A DNA stretch of 64,000 nt from Methylomicrobium lacus LW14. GTDB taxonomy: Bacteria > Pseudomonadota > Gammaproteobacteria > Methylococcales > Methylomonadaceae. The stretch spans positions 2,989,501-3,053,500 of the forward strand of contig NZ_AZUN01000001.1 of assembly GCF_000527095.1 (NCBI RefSeq), in the 5' to 3' direction. Under the pieces are notes generated by a model. The model was not told the DNA's origin. It saw only the letters and a list, made by a program, of their open reading frames with translations, and made no database searches. Below, one piece after another: positions 50,617-59,586 of the stretch. The position numbers and the translations under genes were made by a program. Numbering within the stretch: position 1 is the first letter of the stretch; each line of letters starts with the position of its first letter.

Positions 50617-50826
50617 TCCTGCCGGTCCTGCGGGACGGGGTTTGTAACCCCGTCCCGAACGTTTGGAGTGATCGCGCATAAGCGTCTTAGCCAGTGCGCC
50701 TGTTCAACCCAAACGTTACGGACGGGATGAATATCCCGTCCGGCCGGAGAGAGCAGCTTCGCTCCTTCTCCCTCCGGGAGAAGGCTGGGATGAGGGGATC
50801 AAAATAAAATATTTTTTCCTTATTTT
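50617..50826. repeat. Cluster of palindromes and an inverted copy of the 23003 repeat
   Basis: The 300 bases between prmA and accC contain no gene. They hold GGGACGGGGTT TGT AACCCCGTCCC (50632-50656, 11-bp perfect stem), GGACGGGAT GAAT ATCCCGTCC (50720-50741, 9-bp stem, related to 3461-3484), and at 50763-50826 the inverted copy of the 60-base element at 23003-23063 with its GAGGGAGAAGG hairpin. The three sit in tandem and look like accumulated REP-type insertions. Confidence 0.75.
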
Positions 50827-50871
50827 TAATCCTCCTCACCCCACAACCCTCTCCAGCAGGAGAGGGTGCTT

Positions 50872-52215
50872 TTAATAAAGCCCGAGCTTCTTTTCCAGAT
50901 AATGGATATTCTGCCCGCCGGCCGCGAACGCGCTGTCGCTCATGATGTCCTGCTGCAGCGGAATATTGGTCTTGATGCCTTCGATGATGATTTCGCTGAG
51001 CGCGGTGTTCATCCGCGCGATCGCGCTCTGGCGGTCTTCGCCATGCGCGATCAGCTTGCCGATCATCGAATCGTAATACGGCGGCACCTTGTAGCCGTTA
51101 TAGATGTGCGTCTCGCAGCGGATGCCGGGACCGCCGGGCATGTGGAACTGATCGATCGTGCCGGGGCACGGCATAAAAGTCCTCGGGTCTTCCGCGTTCA
51201 GTCGGCATTCGATCGCGTGGCCGGTCAGCTTGACCTGATCCTGCGTGATCGACAAGCGTTCGCCTGCCGCGATGCGCAATTGTTCCTTCACGATGTCGAA
51301 GCCGGTCACCATCTCGGTGACCGGATGCTCGACCTGCACCCGGGTATTCATCTCGATGAAATAGAATTCGCCTTTTTCATAGAGGAATTCGAAGGTGCCG
51401 GCGCCCAGATAACCGATGTCGACGCAGGCCTTCGCGCAGCGCTCGCCAATCAGTTTACGCTGTTCCTCGGTGATGCCGGGCGCGGGCGCTTCTTCGACGA
51501 CTTTCTGGTGGCGGCGCTGCATCGAGCAATCGCGCTCGCCCAAGTGAATCGCGTTGCCGTGGGAATCGGCCATCACCTGAAATTCGATATGGCGCGGGTC
51601 TTCGAGGAATTTTTCCATGTAGACCGTCGCGTTGCCGAAGGCGCTGGCGGCTTCGGCCTTGGTCATATTGATCGCGTTCAACAGCGCCGCTTCGGTATGG
51701 ACCGTGCGCATGCCGCGTCCGCCGCCGCCGCCGGCCGCCTTGATGATGACCGGATAGCCGATCTCGCGCGCAAGTTTCAGGTTCTTCTCGGCATCATCCG
51801 AGAGCGGATCGCCGTTGCCGGGTACGCACGGAATGCCGGCCGCGAGCATCGCCTTCTTCGCGGAAATCTTGTCGCCCATCAGGCGGATCGTGTCCGCGTT
51901 CGGGCCGATGAACACAAAACCGCTTTGCTTGACCTTTTCCGAAAAATCGGCGTTTTCGGCCAGGAAGCCGTAGCCCGGATGAATCGCTTCGGCGTCGGTC
52001 ACCTCGGCCGCGCTGATGATCGCGGGAATGTTCAGATAGCTGTCGATCGACGCCGCGGGGCCGATGCAAACCGACTCGTCCGCCAGACGCACATGCTTCA
52101 GATTACGGTCCGCTTCCGAATGCACCGCGACGACCTTCACGCCGAGTTCCCGGCAGGCGCGCAATATCCTCAGCGCGATTTCGCCACGATTGGCGATCAC
52201 AATTTTGTCGAACAT
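50872..52215 (-). CDS. accC: Biotin carboxylase subunit of acetyl-CoA carboxylase
   Basis: A 447-residue ATP-grasp protein, near the 449 of E. coli. It starts MFDKIVIANRGEIALRILRA. The glycine-rich ATP loop is KAAGGGGGRGMR; FIEMNTRVQVEHPVTEMVTG carries catalytic Glu and Arg residues; GHAIECRLNAEDP follows. It carboxylates biotin on AccB with bicarbonate and ATP, the first step of fatty acid synthesis. Preceded by accB with an 11-base gap. Confidence 0.97.
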   Translation of the reverse strand: MFDKIVIANRGEIALRILRACRELGVKVVAVHSEADRNLKHVRLADESVCIGPAASIDSYLNIPAIISAAEVTDAEAIHPGYGFLAENADFSEKVKQSGFVFIGPNADTIRLMGDKISAKKAMLAAGIPCVPGNGDPLSDDAEKNLKLAREIGYPVIIKAAGGGGGRGMRTVHTEAALLNAINMTKAEAASAFGNATVYMEKFLEDPRHIEFQVMADSHGNAIHLGERDCSMQRRHQKVVEEAPAPGITEEQRKLIGERCAKACVDIGYLGAGTFEFLYEKGEFYFIEMNTRVQVEHPVTEMVTGFDIVKEQLRIAAGERLSITQDQVKLTGHAIECRLNAEDPRTFMPCPGTIDQFHMPGGPGIRCETHIYNGYKVPPYYDSMIGKLIAHGEDRQSAIARMNTALSEIIIEGIKTNIPLQQDIMSDSAFAAGGQNIHYLEKKLGLY

Positions 52216-52226
52216 AAAGCGCTCCG

Positions 52227-52673
52227 TTATTCGATCACAAACAGCGGCTGGCCGTATTCGACAGGCTCGGCGTTCTCGACCAGGATCTTGGTGACGGTAC
52301 CGCTCTTGTCCGCTTCGATCTGATTCAGAATCTTCATCGCCTCGATGATGCAGAGCGTGTCGCCCGCCTGCACCTTCTGGCCGACATCGGTAAAAGTCTT
52401 CGCGCCCGGCGACGCGGAGCGGTAGAAGGTGCCGACCATCGGCGACTTGACGATATGCCCGCTGATCACCTCTTCACTCGCCGCGCCGGCAGACGCCGCC
52501 GCTACCGGAGCCGCAATCGGCGCAGCCGCCGGCTGCGGCGCATAAGCGACGGGAGCGGGCGCTGCGGAATAGCGGCTGATGCGGACGAATTCCTCGCCCT
52601 CTTTAATCTCAATCTCGGCGATGCCCGATTCTTCGATAATCTCAATCAGTTTTTTTATTTTTCTAATATCCAT
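52227..52673 (-). CDS. accB: Biotin carboxyl carrier protein
   Basis: 148 residues. The N-terminal helix (DIRKIKKLIEIIEESGIAEI) is followed by an Ala/Pro-rich linker and the C-terminal biotinyl domain with the lysine in CIIEAMKILNQIEA. A conserved GTFYRSASPGAKTF thumb is present. It carries carboxybiotin between AccC and the transferase. It follows aroQ by 2 bases and precedes accC, the standard aroQ-accB-accC order. Confidence 0.96.
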   Translation of the reverse strand: MDIRKIKKLIEIIEESGIAEIEIKEGEEFVRISRYSAAPAPVAYAPQPAAAPIAAPVAAASAGAASEEVISGHIVKSPMVGTFYRSASPGAKTFTDVGQKVQAGDTLCIIEAMKILNQIEADKSGTVTKILVENAEPVEYGQPLFVIE

Positions 52674-52675
52674 GA

Positions 52676-53122
52676 TTAATGTCTCTCGGCTAATATCTGA
52701 TGTGCGGCCAGTAAGGCCAGTTCGTATCCTGTTGCCCCCAATCCGGAAATCACGCCCTTCGCGATGTCCGAAAAATAGGAGTGTTTTCTAAACGGTTCAC
52801 GCGCGTGCACATTGGACAGGTGCACTTCGATGAACGGAATTCGGGTCGCGAGCAGGGCGTCGCGCAGCGCTACGCTGGTGTGCGTGAAGGCGGCCGGATT
52901 GATGATGATGAAATCCACCCGGTCATGATAGGCCTGATGCACTTGGCCTACGATTTCGTGTTCGGCGTTGGTTTGATGAAAATCCAGCCGATGCCCGAAG
53001 CCTTCGGCCATGCCGGCCAAGGTTTGCCTGATGTCGTCGAGCGTTTTGTTACCGTAATGACCGGGCTCGCGGATTCCCAATAAATTCAGATTTGGCCCGT
53101 TCAAAACGGTAATCGACGCCAT
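52676..53122 (-). CDS. aroQ: 3-dehydroquinate dehydratase, type II
   Basis: A 148-residue dodecameric enzyme of the shikimate pathway. ITVLNGPNLNLLGIREPGHYG opens it (Arg and Tyr of the lid), then IINPAAFTHTSVALRDAL and EVHLSNVHAREPFRKHSY with the active-site His. The open frame extends upstream to 53176, but the ATG at 53122 gives the family start and length. Leads the aroQ-accB-accC group. Confidence 0.96.
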   Translation of the reverse strand: MASITVLNGPNLNLLGIREPGHYGNKTLDDIRQTLAGMAEGFGHRLDFHQTNAEHEIVGQVHQAYHDRVDFIIINPAAFTHTSVALRDALLATRIPFIEVHLSNVHAREPFRKHSYFSDIAKGVISGLGATGYELALLAAHQILAERH

Positions 53123-53277
53123 GACTGCGACCTGCAAGTGAAAAACGGCGGAAATTATCCCATAATTTCCGCACAATTTGCAGAGTGTACGCTAAATATA
53201 TTAATTTTCCAGGAAGATAGCGTCATTACACCGAAATTTACGCGCTATTCCGAAAAAAGGGCAGAATCGGCGCGGTT

Positions 53278-53793
53278 TCACTGCAATAGCCGCTCGATGT
53301 TTTGTGCCAAATCCTGCTTCGAAAATTTGCCGAGTTGACGGTACTGTATCAATCCCCCGCGATCGACAACGACCGTATAAGGCACCGCTTCGGCCTGGTT
53401 GCCCATTTGCGCGGCCAGCGCCATGCCCTGGTCGCCGGCGATCAGCGTCGGATAATTGATCGGGGTCGAACTCAGGTATTCCTGGACCGGCTCCTTGTCA
53501 TCGAGCGCGATGCCGAGCATCTGTACGCCCTGCGCCGCATAGTGCTGCTGCAAGGCGACCAGGTCGGGCATTTCCTGGCGGCAGGAAGGACACCATGTCG
53601 CCCAGAAATTGATCACGAGGAGCTTGCCCTTCCATTCGCCGCTCGAACGGGGCTGGCCGGATACATCGGGCAGCGTGAATTCGGGTAAGGGCGCGGCCTC
53701 GGTGTCCGGAGCCGGATACATGCTGTAGCGCAGCGCGATACCGCCGGCCAGCGCGAAGAGCCCGATTAAAATCACGATGGCTGCGTTTTTCAT
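53278..53793 (-). CDS. TlpA-like periplasmic thiol-disulfide protein
   Basis: 171 residues from the ATG at 53793. An N-terminal membrane anchor (NAAIVILIGLFALAGGIAL) is followed by a thioredoxin fold with LLVINFWATWCPSCRQEMPD carrying the CPSC active site and the cis-Pro in AVPYTVVVDRGG. It overlaps the end of dsbD by 4 bases, so it is probably reduced by that membrane reductase and acts on oxidised periplasmic partners such as apocytochromes. The frame extends far upstream inside dsbD but that part is not coding for this protein. Confidence 0.9.
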   Translation of the reverse strand: MKNAAIVILIGLFALAGGIALRYSMYPAPDTEAAPLPEFTLPDVSGQPRSSGEWKGKLLVINFWATWCPSCRQEMPDLVALQQHYAAQGVQMLGIALDDKEPVQEYLSSTPINYPTLIAGDQGMALAAQMGNQAEAVPYTVVVDRGGLIQYRQLGKFSKQDLAQNIERLLQ

Positions 53794-56027
53794 GGTTTGA
53801 CCCGTTGTAATGTTTCGATGAAGGTGCTGCTGTCCTGATAACCGATCACCCGCTGCGCGGCACGCTCCTGTTGATCGGGACCGAAAAATAAAATCGCCGG
53901 CGGTCCGATCAGCTTGAATTTCGCGAGCATGGCCTGATCTTCCTCCGAGTTTTGCGTCACATCGGCCTGGAGCAGCACGAATTCGCTCAGCTGCTTCTTC
54001 ACGGCCGGATCGGTAAAGGTATAGGCTTCCATTTCCTTGCAGGAGATGCACCAGTCCGCATAAAAATCGAACATTACATAACGGCCCTCGGCACTCGCTT
54101 CCTGAAGCCTTTGTTCGAGTTCCTTCAGGTTAGCGACGCGGCGAAAGGCGAGGCCTTCCGGCTTGGGTGCGGCGGCGCTCGCGCCGCCGATCAAGATGCC
54201 CTGCAAGGGTTTCAAAGGATTGGTGCCGCCGCCGCTGACGCCGATCAGCAATAACAGGCCGTAAGCCAGCATGATCAGGCCGACGCCCTTCCACAGCTTG
54301 CGCCAGCCGCTGCCGTGCTCGGGCAGAGGGTCCAGCGCGCTCAGGTAGACCGAAGGAATGATCAACAGCATCGCCCACAGCAGCATCGAGACCGCCGGCG
54401 GCAGAATCCGGCTCAGCATCCAGGCCGCCATCGCGAGCATGATCACGCCGAACACGCCCTTGGTCGCATTCAGCCAGGCGCCGGCCTTCGGCAGCAATTT
54501 GCCGGCCGAGGCGCCGACCAGTAATAACGGTGCCCCCATGCCCATGCCCATCGCGAACAAGGCGCTGCCGCCCAGCACCGCATCGCCGGTCTGGCCGATA
54601 TAGATCAGCGCGGCCGCCAACGGCGCTGCGACACAGGGACCGACGATCAAGGATGACAACGAGCCCATGATCGCCGCGCCCCAGAGCGAGCCGTCGCGGT
54701 GGCGCTCGCTCGAATTATGCAGCTGGGCCTGCCAGGACTTCGGCAATTCGAGGTGATAGAAGCCGAACATCGACAGCGACAGCGCGACAAAAACGGCGCT
54801 GAATGCCCCGATGATCCAGGGCTGCTGGAAGGTCGTTTGCAGATTGCCGCCAAACAGCGCGGCCAGGATGCCGAACAGCGTATAAGTCAATGCCGACGCG
54901 ACCACATAACTGAGCGACAGCATCAGCGCGCGCGCGGTCGTGATCTGACGATGGCCGACGATGATGCCGGACAGGATCGGAATCATCGGGAAGATGCAGG
55001 GCGTAAACGACAGCAACAGGCCGAAGCCGAAGAAGCTGGCCAGCGTCATGCCGAGGCTGTCCTGTTTGAGCAATTGCACGATCTGATCCTGCTCGGACAA
55101 GCCAGGCTCAGGCTTCGGAACGGCCGCCCCCATCTGCTGCGCCACCGGCAACTCCAGGGTCACTTCCTTGCTCATCGGCGGATAACAGACGCCGCGCTCG
55201 GCGCAGCCTTGATATTGCGCTTTCAGCGTGAGCGTTTGCGCCGCCTGGCCGCCGCGGTTCAGCGGCAGGTCAAGATTCAGCTCGTCATGAAAAACCTCGA
55301 CTTGCCCGAATTCCGGATCCTCTTTCGGATCGCCGTGCGGAAGCTCATAGAGCCCCAGCGTCGTGCCGCCCGCATTGATCAATTCGAGCTGGGTTTTTTC
55401 CCGGTACATATAATAGCCGGGCGCGATCTGCCAGCTCACCTGTAAGGTATTGGCATCCCCGACCGCCGCCGAAAACTGAAAGGCCTCATCGGGCTTCAGC
55501 AGCTCGTCCTGCGCTGCCGTGGCGGCCAGACCGGTGATGCCCTTGACCAGATTCGACAGCGGATTGGAAGCAGGCGCCGGTGATGCTGCCGCGGCGACAG
55601 GCAGGGCGATTTCGAACGTCTTTTTTTGCGGCGGATAACACACGCCCTGATCCGAACAGCCCTGATAACGCACCTGCACGGCCACCGATCCGGCCGTATT
55701 GTCTGCGCTTACCGGCACCGGCACCGTCAGTTTGTTCCGGTAATGAATTGTATCGCCGAGCACTTCATCATGCTGGGTCTTGCCTTCCGGAAAGCCGGGA
55801 GCCCCAAGCTCGACGCCCGCGGTCTTCGACTCGAAGCGCATGTTCTTCTGGTAAAGAGAGAAGCCTTCGGCAATGTCCCAGGAAAATTCCAGCTGGCTGC
55901 GCGACAGCGCCTGCGCCGAAAGTTTGAACGCCTGGTCGGGCGGCAGCAAGTCTTCGCTGTTCAGCGCGAAGGCCGCGTTCCTGGCGGTGAGCAACAGACA
56001 GAAAAAAATTAGTTGGTAGATACGCAT
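53790..56027 (-). CDS. dsbD: Thiol:disulfide interchange protein DsbD with two N-terminal alpha domains
   Basis: 745 residues, longer than the usual 560-600. After a signal peptide there are two DsbD-alpha (DsbC-binding) domains in tandem: residues about 25-145 with C124 and C130 (CSDQGVCYPP) and about 172-295 with C275 and C281 (CAERGVCYPP). An eight-helix membrane region follows (about 330-600, with FTPCIFPMIPILSG and GPCVAAPLAAALI cysteines). The C-terminal thioredoxin domain has DWCISCKEME. It carries electrons from cytoplasmic thioredoxin to periplasmic proteins. The tandem alpha domain is its odd feature. It overlaps cutA by 19 bases and the TlpA-like gene by 4. Confidence 0.92.
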   Translation of the reverse strand: MRIYQLIFFCLLLTARNAAFALNSEDLLPPDQAFKLSAQALSRSQLEFSWDIAEGFSLYQKNMRFESKTAGVELGAPGFPEGKTQHDEVLGDTIHYRNKLTVPVPVSADNTAGSVAVQVRYQGCSDQGVCYPPQKKTFEIALPVAAAASPAPASNPLSNLVKGITGLAATAAQDELLKPDEAFQFSAAVGDANTLQVSWQIAPGYYMYREKTQLELINAGGTTLGLYELPHGDPKEDPEFGQVEVFHDELNLDLPLNRGGQAAQTLTLKAQYQGCAERGVCYPPMSKEVTLELPVAQQMGAAVPKPEPGLSEQDQIVQLLKQDSLGMTLASFFGFGLLLSFTPCIFPMIPILSGIIVGHRQITTARALMLSLSYVVASALTYTLFGILAALFGGNLQTTFQQPWIIGAFSAVFVALSLSMFGFYHLELPKSWQAQLHNSSERHRDGSLWGAAIMGSLSSLIVGPCVAAPLAAALIYIGQTGDAVLGGSALFAMGMGMGAPLLLVGASAGKLLPKAGAWLNATKGVFGVIMLAMAAWMLSRILPPAVSMLLWAMLLIIPSVYLSALDPLPEHGSGWRKLWKGVGLIMLAYGLLLLIGVSGGGTNPLKPLQGILIGGASAAAPKPEGLAFRRVANLKELEQRLQEASAEGRYVMFDFYADWCISCKEMEAYTFTDPAVKKQLSEFVLLQADVTQNSEEDQAMLAKFKLIGPPAILFFGPDQQERAAQRVIGYQDSSTFIETLQRVKP

Positions 56028-56335
56028 GCATCGATCCAGTTCAGATAATCAGGCAATCCCCGCGCGACCGGCAAGGCGATGATTTCAGGTAAGTCATAAG
56101 GATGCAGATCGCGTATCGTCCGTTCGATGAGCGGATAGCAGTCCCTTGTCGATTTGATCAGTAACAGATGTTCTCCGGCCGTTTCGAGCCGGTCTTGCCA
56201 GGTATAAACCGAAGTCAGGCCGGGCAGGATGTTCACGCAGGCGGCCAGGCGGCCCTCGACCAGCCGCTTGGCGATTTTTTCGGACGTGTCTCGGTCCGGA
56301 CAGGTGCAAAGAATCAATTCGGCGTGGTTCGGCAT
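56009..56335 (-). CDS. cutA: Divalent-cation tolerance protein CutA
   Basis: A 108-residue trimeric protein. ILCTCPDRDTSEKIAKRLVE and LAACVNILPGLTSVYTWQ open it, then EEHLLLIKSTRD-type EHLLLIKSTRDCYPLIERTI and HPYDLPEIIALPV. The blocks are all in the family order. It is linked to copper tolerance in E. coli through the cutA-dsbD locus, which is the same gene order as here; the cell function is still unclear. Confidence 0.95.
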   Translation of the reverse strand: MPNHAELILCTCPDRDTSEKIAKRLVEGRLAACVNILPGLTSVYTWQDRLETAGEHLLLIKSTRDCYPLIERTIRDLHPYDLPEIIALPVARGLPDYLNWIDACVSTN

Positions 56336-56436
56336 GTTTTGCAGATTAAAAAGCGCAAGACGGATATTATGCTAGAAATTCGCCGCCATTACCCTTAATA
56401 TTACTTAATCAGTCAGACTTAAAATCAAGCTTTTAA

Positions 56437-56883
56437 ATGAAAATCTTCCAGATAGTGTTCCTGTTCCTTCTGCTCGTCCCGTTTGCGGAAATTTATTTGC
56501 TGCTGACGGTCGGCGGCATCATCGGCGCCTTTCCGACGATTGCGCTGGTCATCTTTACCGCGCTACTCGGCACCTGGCTGCTCAGAAAACAGGGCTCCGA
56601 AACCTTCCGGCGCTTCCAGGAAAATATGGCGCAAGGCGGCATTCCGACCTATGAGATCATCGAAGGCCCTATTTTGCTGGTCGGCGGCGCCTTGCTGCTG
56701 ACGCCCGGCTTCATTACCGATTTGATAGGATTTGTTTGCCTGATTCCGCCCCTGCGCAGAAAAGTCGCGCAGTACATCATCGAAAAACATCTGATCCAGG
56801 TGATGCAGTCGGGCAGCCCGTTTCGCCCGCGCGGCGCGGCCTCTGTCGATGCCCTGGAAGGCGAGTTTCGGAAAGACGACTGA
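56437..56883 (+). CDS. fxsA: FxsA-family membrane protein
   Basis: 148 residues. Two or three membrane helices (about 5-48: FLLLVPFAEIYLLLTVGG and TIALVIFTALLGTWLL) come before a cytoplasmic stretch, LLTPGFITDLIGFVCLIPPL and a basic tail, the ordered blocks of FxsA. In E. coli the protein suppresses F-plasmid exclusion of phage T7 when overproduced. It is divergent from cutA, with about 100 bases between them that must hold both promoters. Confidence 0.88.
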   Translation: MKIFQIVFLFLLLVPFAEIYLLLTVGGIIGAFPTIALVIFTALLGTWLLRKQGSETFRRFQENMAQGGIPTYEIIEGPILLVGGALLLTPGFITDLIGFVCLIPPLRRKVAQYIIEKHLIQVMQSGSPFRPRGAASVDALEGEFRKDD

Positions 56884-56938
56884 TCCGGGCTAAGCCAGGC
56901 TCAGAACCGGACCGCCGGCGTTCTGAGCCTGTTAAGCA

Positions 56939-57178
56939 TTATTCGCCGGCCGAACCCGAGTCTGCGGTTTCGCAGGTGTTCTTGCCGAAGCCGGAATAAG
57001 CCGGGCACCAGCCCCAAAAACCGGTCGCAATCAGTACGCAGCCGGCAATCAATAAAAAAATCGACGCGGTAACGACCGAAATCAAAAACAGCGCGGCGCC
57101 GCCGTAAACGCGGTATTTCTTTTCTTTCTCGCCGACATTGTGTTCAAATTTCAACATACGTTTAAAATCAAAACTCAT
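56939..57178 (-). CDS. DUF2892-family membrane protein
   Basis: 79 residues with two adjacent membrane helices (about 26-60: VYGGAALFLISVVTASIFL and LLIAGCVLIATGFWGW), then CPAYSGFGKNTC. The helix pair followed by G-W-C-P-x-Y is the DUF2892 signature, also seen fused to rhodanese in YgaP. Here it stands alone with an extra N-terminal segment of about 20 residues. Divergent from uvrD. Confidence 0.85.
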   Translation of the reverse strand: MSFDFKRMLKFEHNVGEKEKKYRVYGGAALFLISVVTASIFLLIAGCVLIATGFWGWCPAYSGFGKNTCETADSGSAGE

Positions 57179-57287
57179 CTTCTTACCCTCACTGTGTAAT
57201 TGTTATTGTTCCGTAAAACACGGCCCTGTCTGTCACTCCCAGAACCGGACAAATATACACAGCCACACAAAATGTGCAAGCAATAAA

Positions 57288-59462
57288 ATGATCGATGTCA
57301 CCGACCTTCTCGACCCCTTGAACGATGCCCAGCGCCAGGCGGTCACTGCGCCCTCGCAGGCGATGCTGGTTTTGGCCGGCGCCGGCAGCGGCAAGACCCG
57401 CGTGCTGGTGCACCGCATCGTTTGGCAGATCCAGGTGCAAGGGGTCTCGCCGCACGGCATTTTGGCGGTCACCTTCACGAACAAGGCCGCCCGCGAAATG
57501 CGCGGACGCATCGAGGAGCTGCTGCAGCGGCCGACCCACAATCTGTGGATCGGCACCTTCCACGGCCTCGCGCACCGCCTGCTCCGACGCCATGCGAACC
57601 AGGCGAAGCTGCCGGAAACCTTTCAGGTGATGGATAGCGCCGATCAGCTCAGAGTGATCAAACGCATTCTGCAAGGCATGAACCTCGACGAGGCCAAATG
57701 GCCGCCGAAACAGGTGCAATGGTTCATCAACGCGCAAAAGGACGAAGGCGTCCGTGCCCGCCACATGCCGGAAACCGGCGATCTGTACCAGGGGCAGATG
57801 ATCGCGATCTACCGCGCCTACGAGGAATTGTGCGACCGCTCCGGCCTGGTCGATTTCGCGGAACTTTTGCTGAGAGCCCACGAACTCCTGCGCGACAATC
57901 CGGACGTGCTGTCCTTCTATCAGGAACGTTTTCAGCAGGTGCATGTGGACGAATTCCAGGACACCAATACGATCCAGTATGCCTGGCTGCGCCTTTTGAC
58001 CCAGGACCTTAACAACCTGTTCGTGGTCGGCGACGACGATCAGTCGATCTACGGCTGGCGCGGCGCGCGTATCGAAAACATTTACAGCTTCCAGAAGCAC
58101 TTCCCCGGCCACGAAGTCATCAAGCTCGAACAGAACTACCGCTCGACCGGCAACATCCTGAAAGCGGCGAACCAGGTGATCGCGCACAACGAAGGCCGAA
58201 TGGGCAAGGAACTGTGGACCGAATCCGGCGAAGGCGATCCGATCTCGCTGTATGCGGCGTTCAACGAACAGGATGAAGCCTTTTTCGTGATCGAGCGTAT
58301 CCGCGCCTGGATCAAGGAAGGCGGCGCGCGCGCAGACACCGCGATCCTGTACCGCTCGAATGCGCAGTCCCGCCAATTCGAGGAACGGCTGGTCGTGGCC
58401 GGCATTCCCTACCGCGTCTACGGCGGCCTGCGCTTTTTCGAGCGCGCCGAAATCAAGAACGCGCTGGCCTATCTAAGGCTGATCGCGAACCGCGACGACG
58501 ATGTGTCGTTCGAGCGAGTCGTGAATACGCCGACGCGCGGCATCGGCGCGAAAACGGTCGACGACCTCCGCATCATCGCGCGCGATCGCGGCACCTCCTT
58601 ATGGCGCGCGGCGGCAATCATGCTCGAACACGGCATGCTGAGCGCCCGCGCCGGCAATGCGCTGGCAGGCTTCATGCAGCTGATCGACCGACTGGCCGCC
58701 GAAACCCAAGGCATGGAGCTTTTCGAACAGGTCAAACGGGTCGTCGAAAAATCCGGGCTGATCGAGTTTTATCAAAACAGCAAGGGCGAACAGGGCGAGG
58801 AAAAAGTCGAAAACCTCGAGGAATTGGTCAACGCTGCGCGCCTGTTCGATCCGAACATCGGCAATGAAGACAACCTCGGCCCGCTCGAACTGTTCCTGGC
58901 GCACGCCGCGCTCGAAGCCGGCGAAATGCAGGGCGAGGACTTCGACGACTGCGTGCAGTTGATGACCCTGCATTCGGCCAAAGGTCTCGAATTCAAGGTC
59001 GTGTTCATGGTCGGCATGGAAGAAGGCCTGTTCCCGTCGCTGCAATCGGTCGAGGACCCCAAACGCCTCGAAGAAGAACGCCGGCTGTGCTATGTCGGCA
59101 TGACCCGCGCGATGCAGACTTTATACATGACCTATGCCGAATCCCGGCGCCTGTACGGCCGCGAAAACTATCCGCGTCCGTCCCGCTTCCTGCGCGAAAT
59201 TCCGGCCGAATTCATCCAGGAAGTCCGCCTCCGCGCCCAGGTCAGCCGGCCGGCCGCGGCGGCGCCGGTGAGACAGGCCTCAGCCTCGCTCTCGGTCAGC
59301 CAGTATAAGCTCGGCCAGCGCGTCAGCCATACGAAATTCGGCGAAGGCGTGATCCTGCAGCTGGAAGGCCAGGGCGCGCAGGAGCGCGCGCAGATCAATT
59401 TCAAGGGCGCGGGCGTCAAATGGCTGATGCTGGCTTTTGCGGGATTAAATGCCTTGTCCTGA
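57288..59462 (+). CDS. uvrD: DNA helicase II (UvrD)
   Basis: A 724-residue SF1A helicase. The start is LLDPLNDAQRQAVTAPSQAM. The Walker A motif is GAGSGKTRVL near residue 30, followed by VDEFQDTNTIQY, VVGDDDQSIYGWRGA, LEQNYRSTGNIL, and LMTLHSAKGLEFKVVFMVGM with VGMTRA near the end. The C-terminal Tudor-like segment (KLGQRVSHTKFGEGVILQ) that binds RNA polymerase is also present. It unwinds DNA in nucleotide excision and mismatch repair. The frame is open upstream to 57138 but the ATG at 57288 matches the family start. Confidence 0.96.
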   Translation: MIDVTDLLDPLNDAQRQAVTAPSQAMLVLAGAGSGKTRVLVHRIVWQIQVQGVSPHGILAVTFTNKAAREMRGRIEELLQRPTHNLWIGTFHGLAHRLLRRHANQAKLPETFQVMDSADQLRVIKRILQGMNLDEAKWPPKQVQWFINAQKDEGVRARHMPETGDLYQGQMIAIYRAYEELCDRSGLVDFAELLLRAHELLRDNPDVLSFYQERFQQVHVDEFQDTNTIQYAWLRLLTQDLNNLFVVGDDDQSIYGWRGARIENIYSFQKHFPGHEVIKLEQNYRSTGNILKAANQVIAHNEGRMGKELWTESGEGDPISLYAAFNEQDEAFFVIERIRAWIKEGGARADTAILYRSNAQSRQFEERLVVAGIPYRVYGGLRFFERAEIKNALAYLRLIANRDDDVSFERVVNTPTRGIGAKTVDDLRIIARDRGTSLWRAAAIMLEHGMLSARAGNALAGFMQLIDRLAAETQGMELFEQVKRVVEKSGLIEFYQNSKGEQGEEKVENLEELVNAARLFDPNIGNEDNLGPLELFLAHAALEAGEMQGEDFDDCVQLMTLHSAKGLEFKVVFMVGMEEGLFPSLQSVEDPKRLEEERRLCYVGMTRAMQTLYMTYAESRRLYGRENYPRPSRFLREIPAEFIQEVRLRAQVSRPAAAAPVRQASASLSVSQYKLGQRVSHTKFGEGVILQLEGQGAQERAQINFKGAGVKWLMLAFAGLNALS

Positions 59463-59586
59463 AAGATCATCTCGCCCCGGGCGGGAGGCCCATTTCCACC
59501 AAGCACGCCGCTCGCGCATTAATCCTAACCCGCAGCAATCAAGATACGTTAAAATGAGCCTTTTCCAACTTTAAAGCGCCGCCATC

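Noticed and set aside
50866..52323. 485-codon plus-strand frame
   Set aside because: Antisense to accC; composition is that of a shadow frame.
57138..57287. 50-codon N-terminal extension of UvrD
   Set aside because: The family start is at 57288; the extension crosses the divergent promoter region and is Cys/His-rich without homology to helicases.
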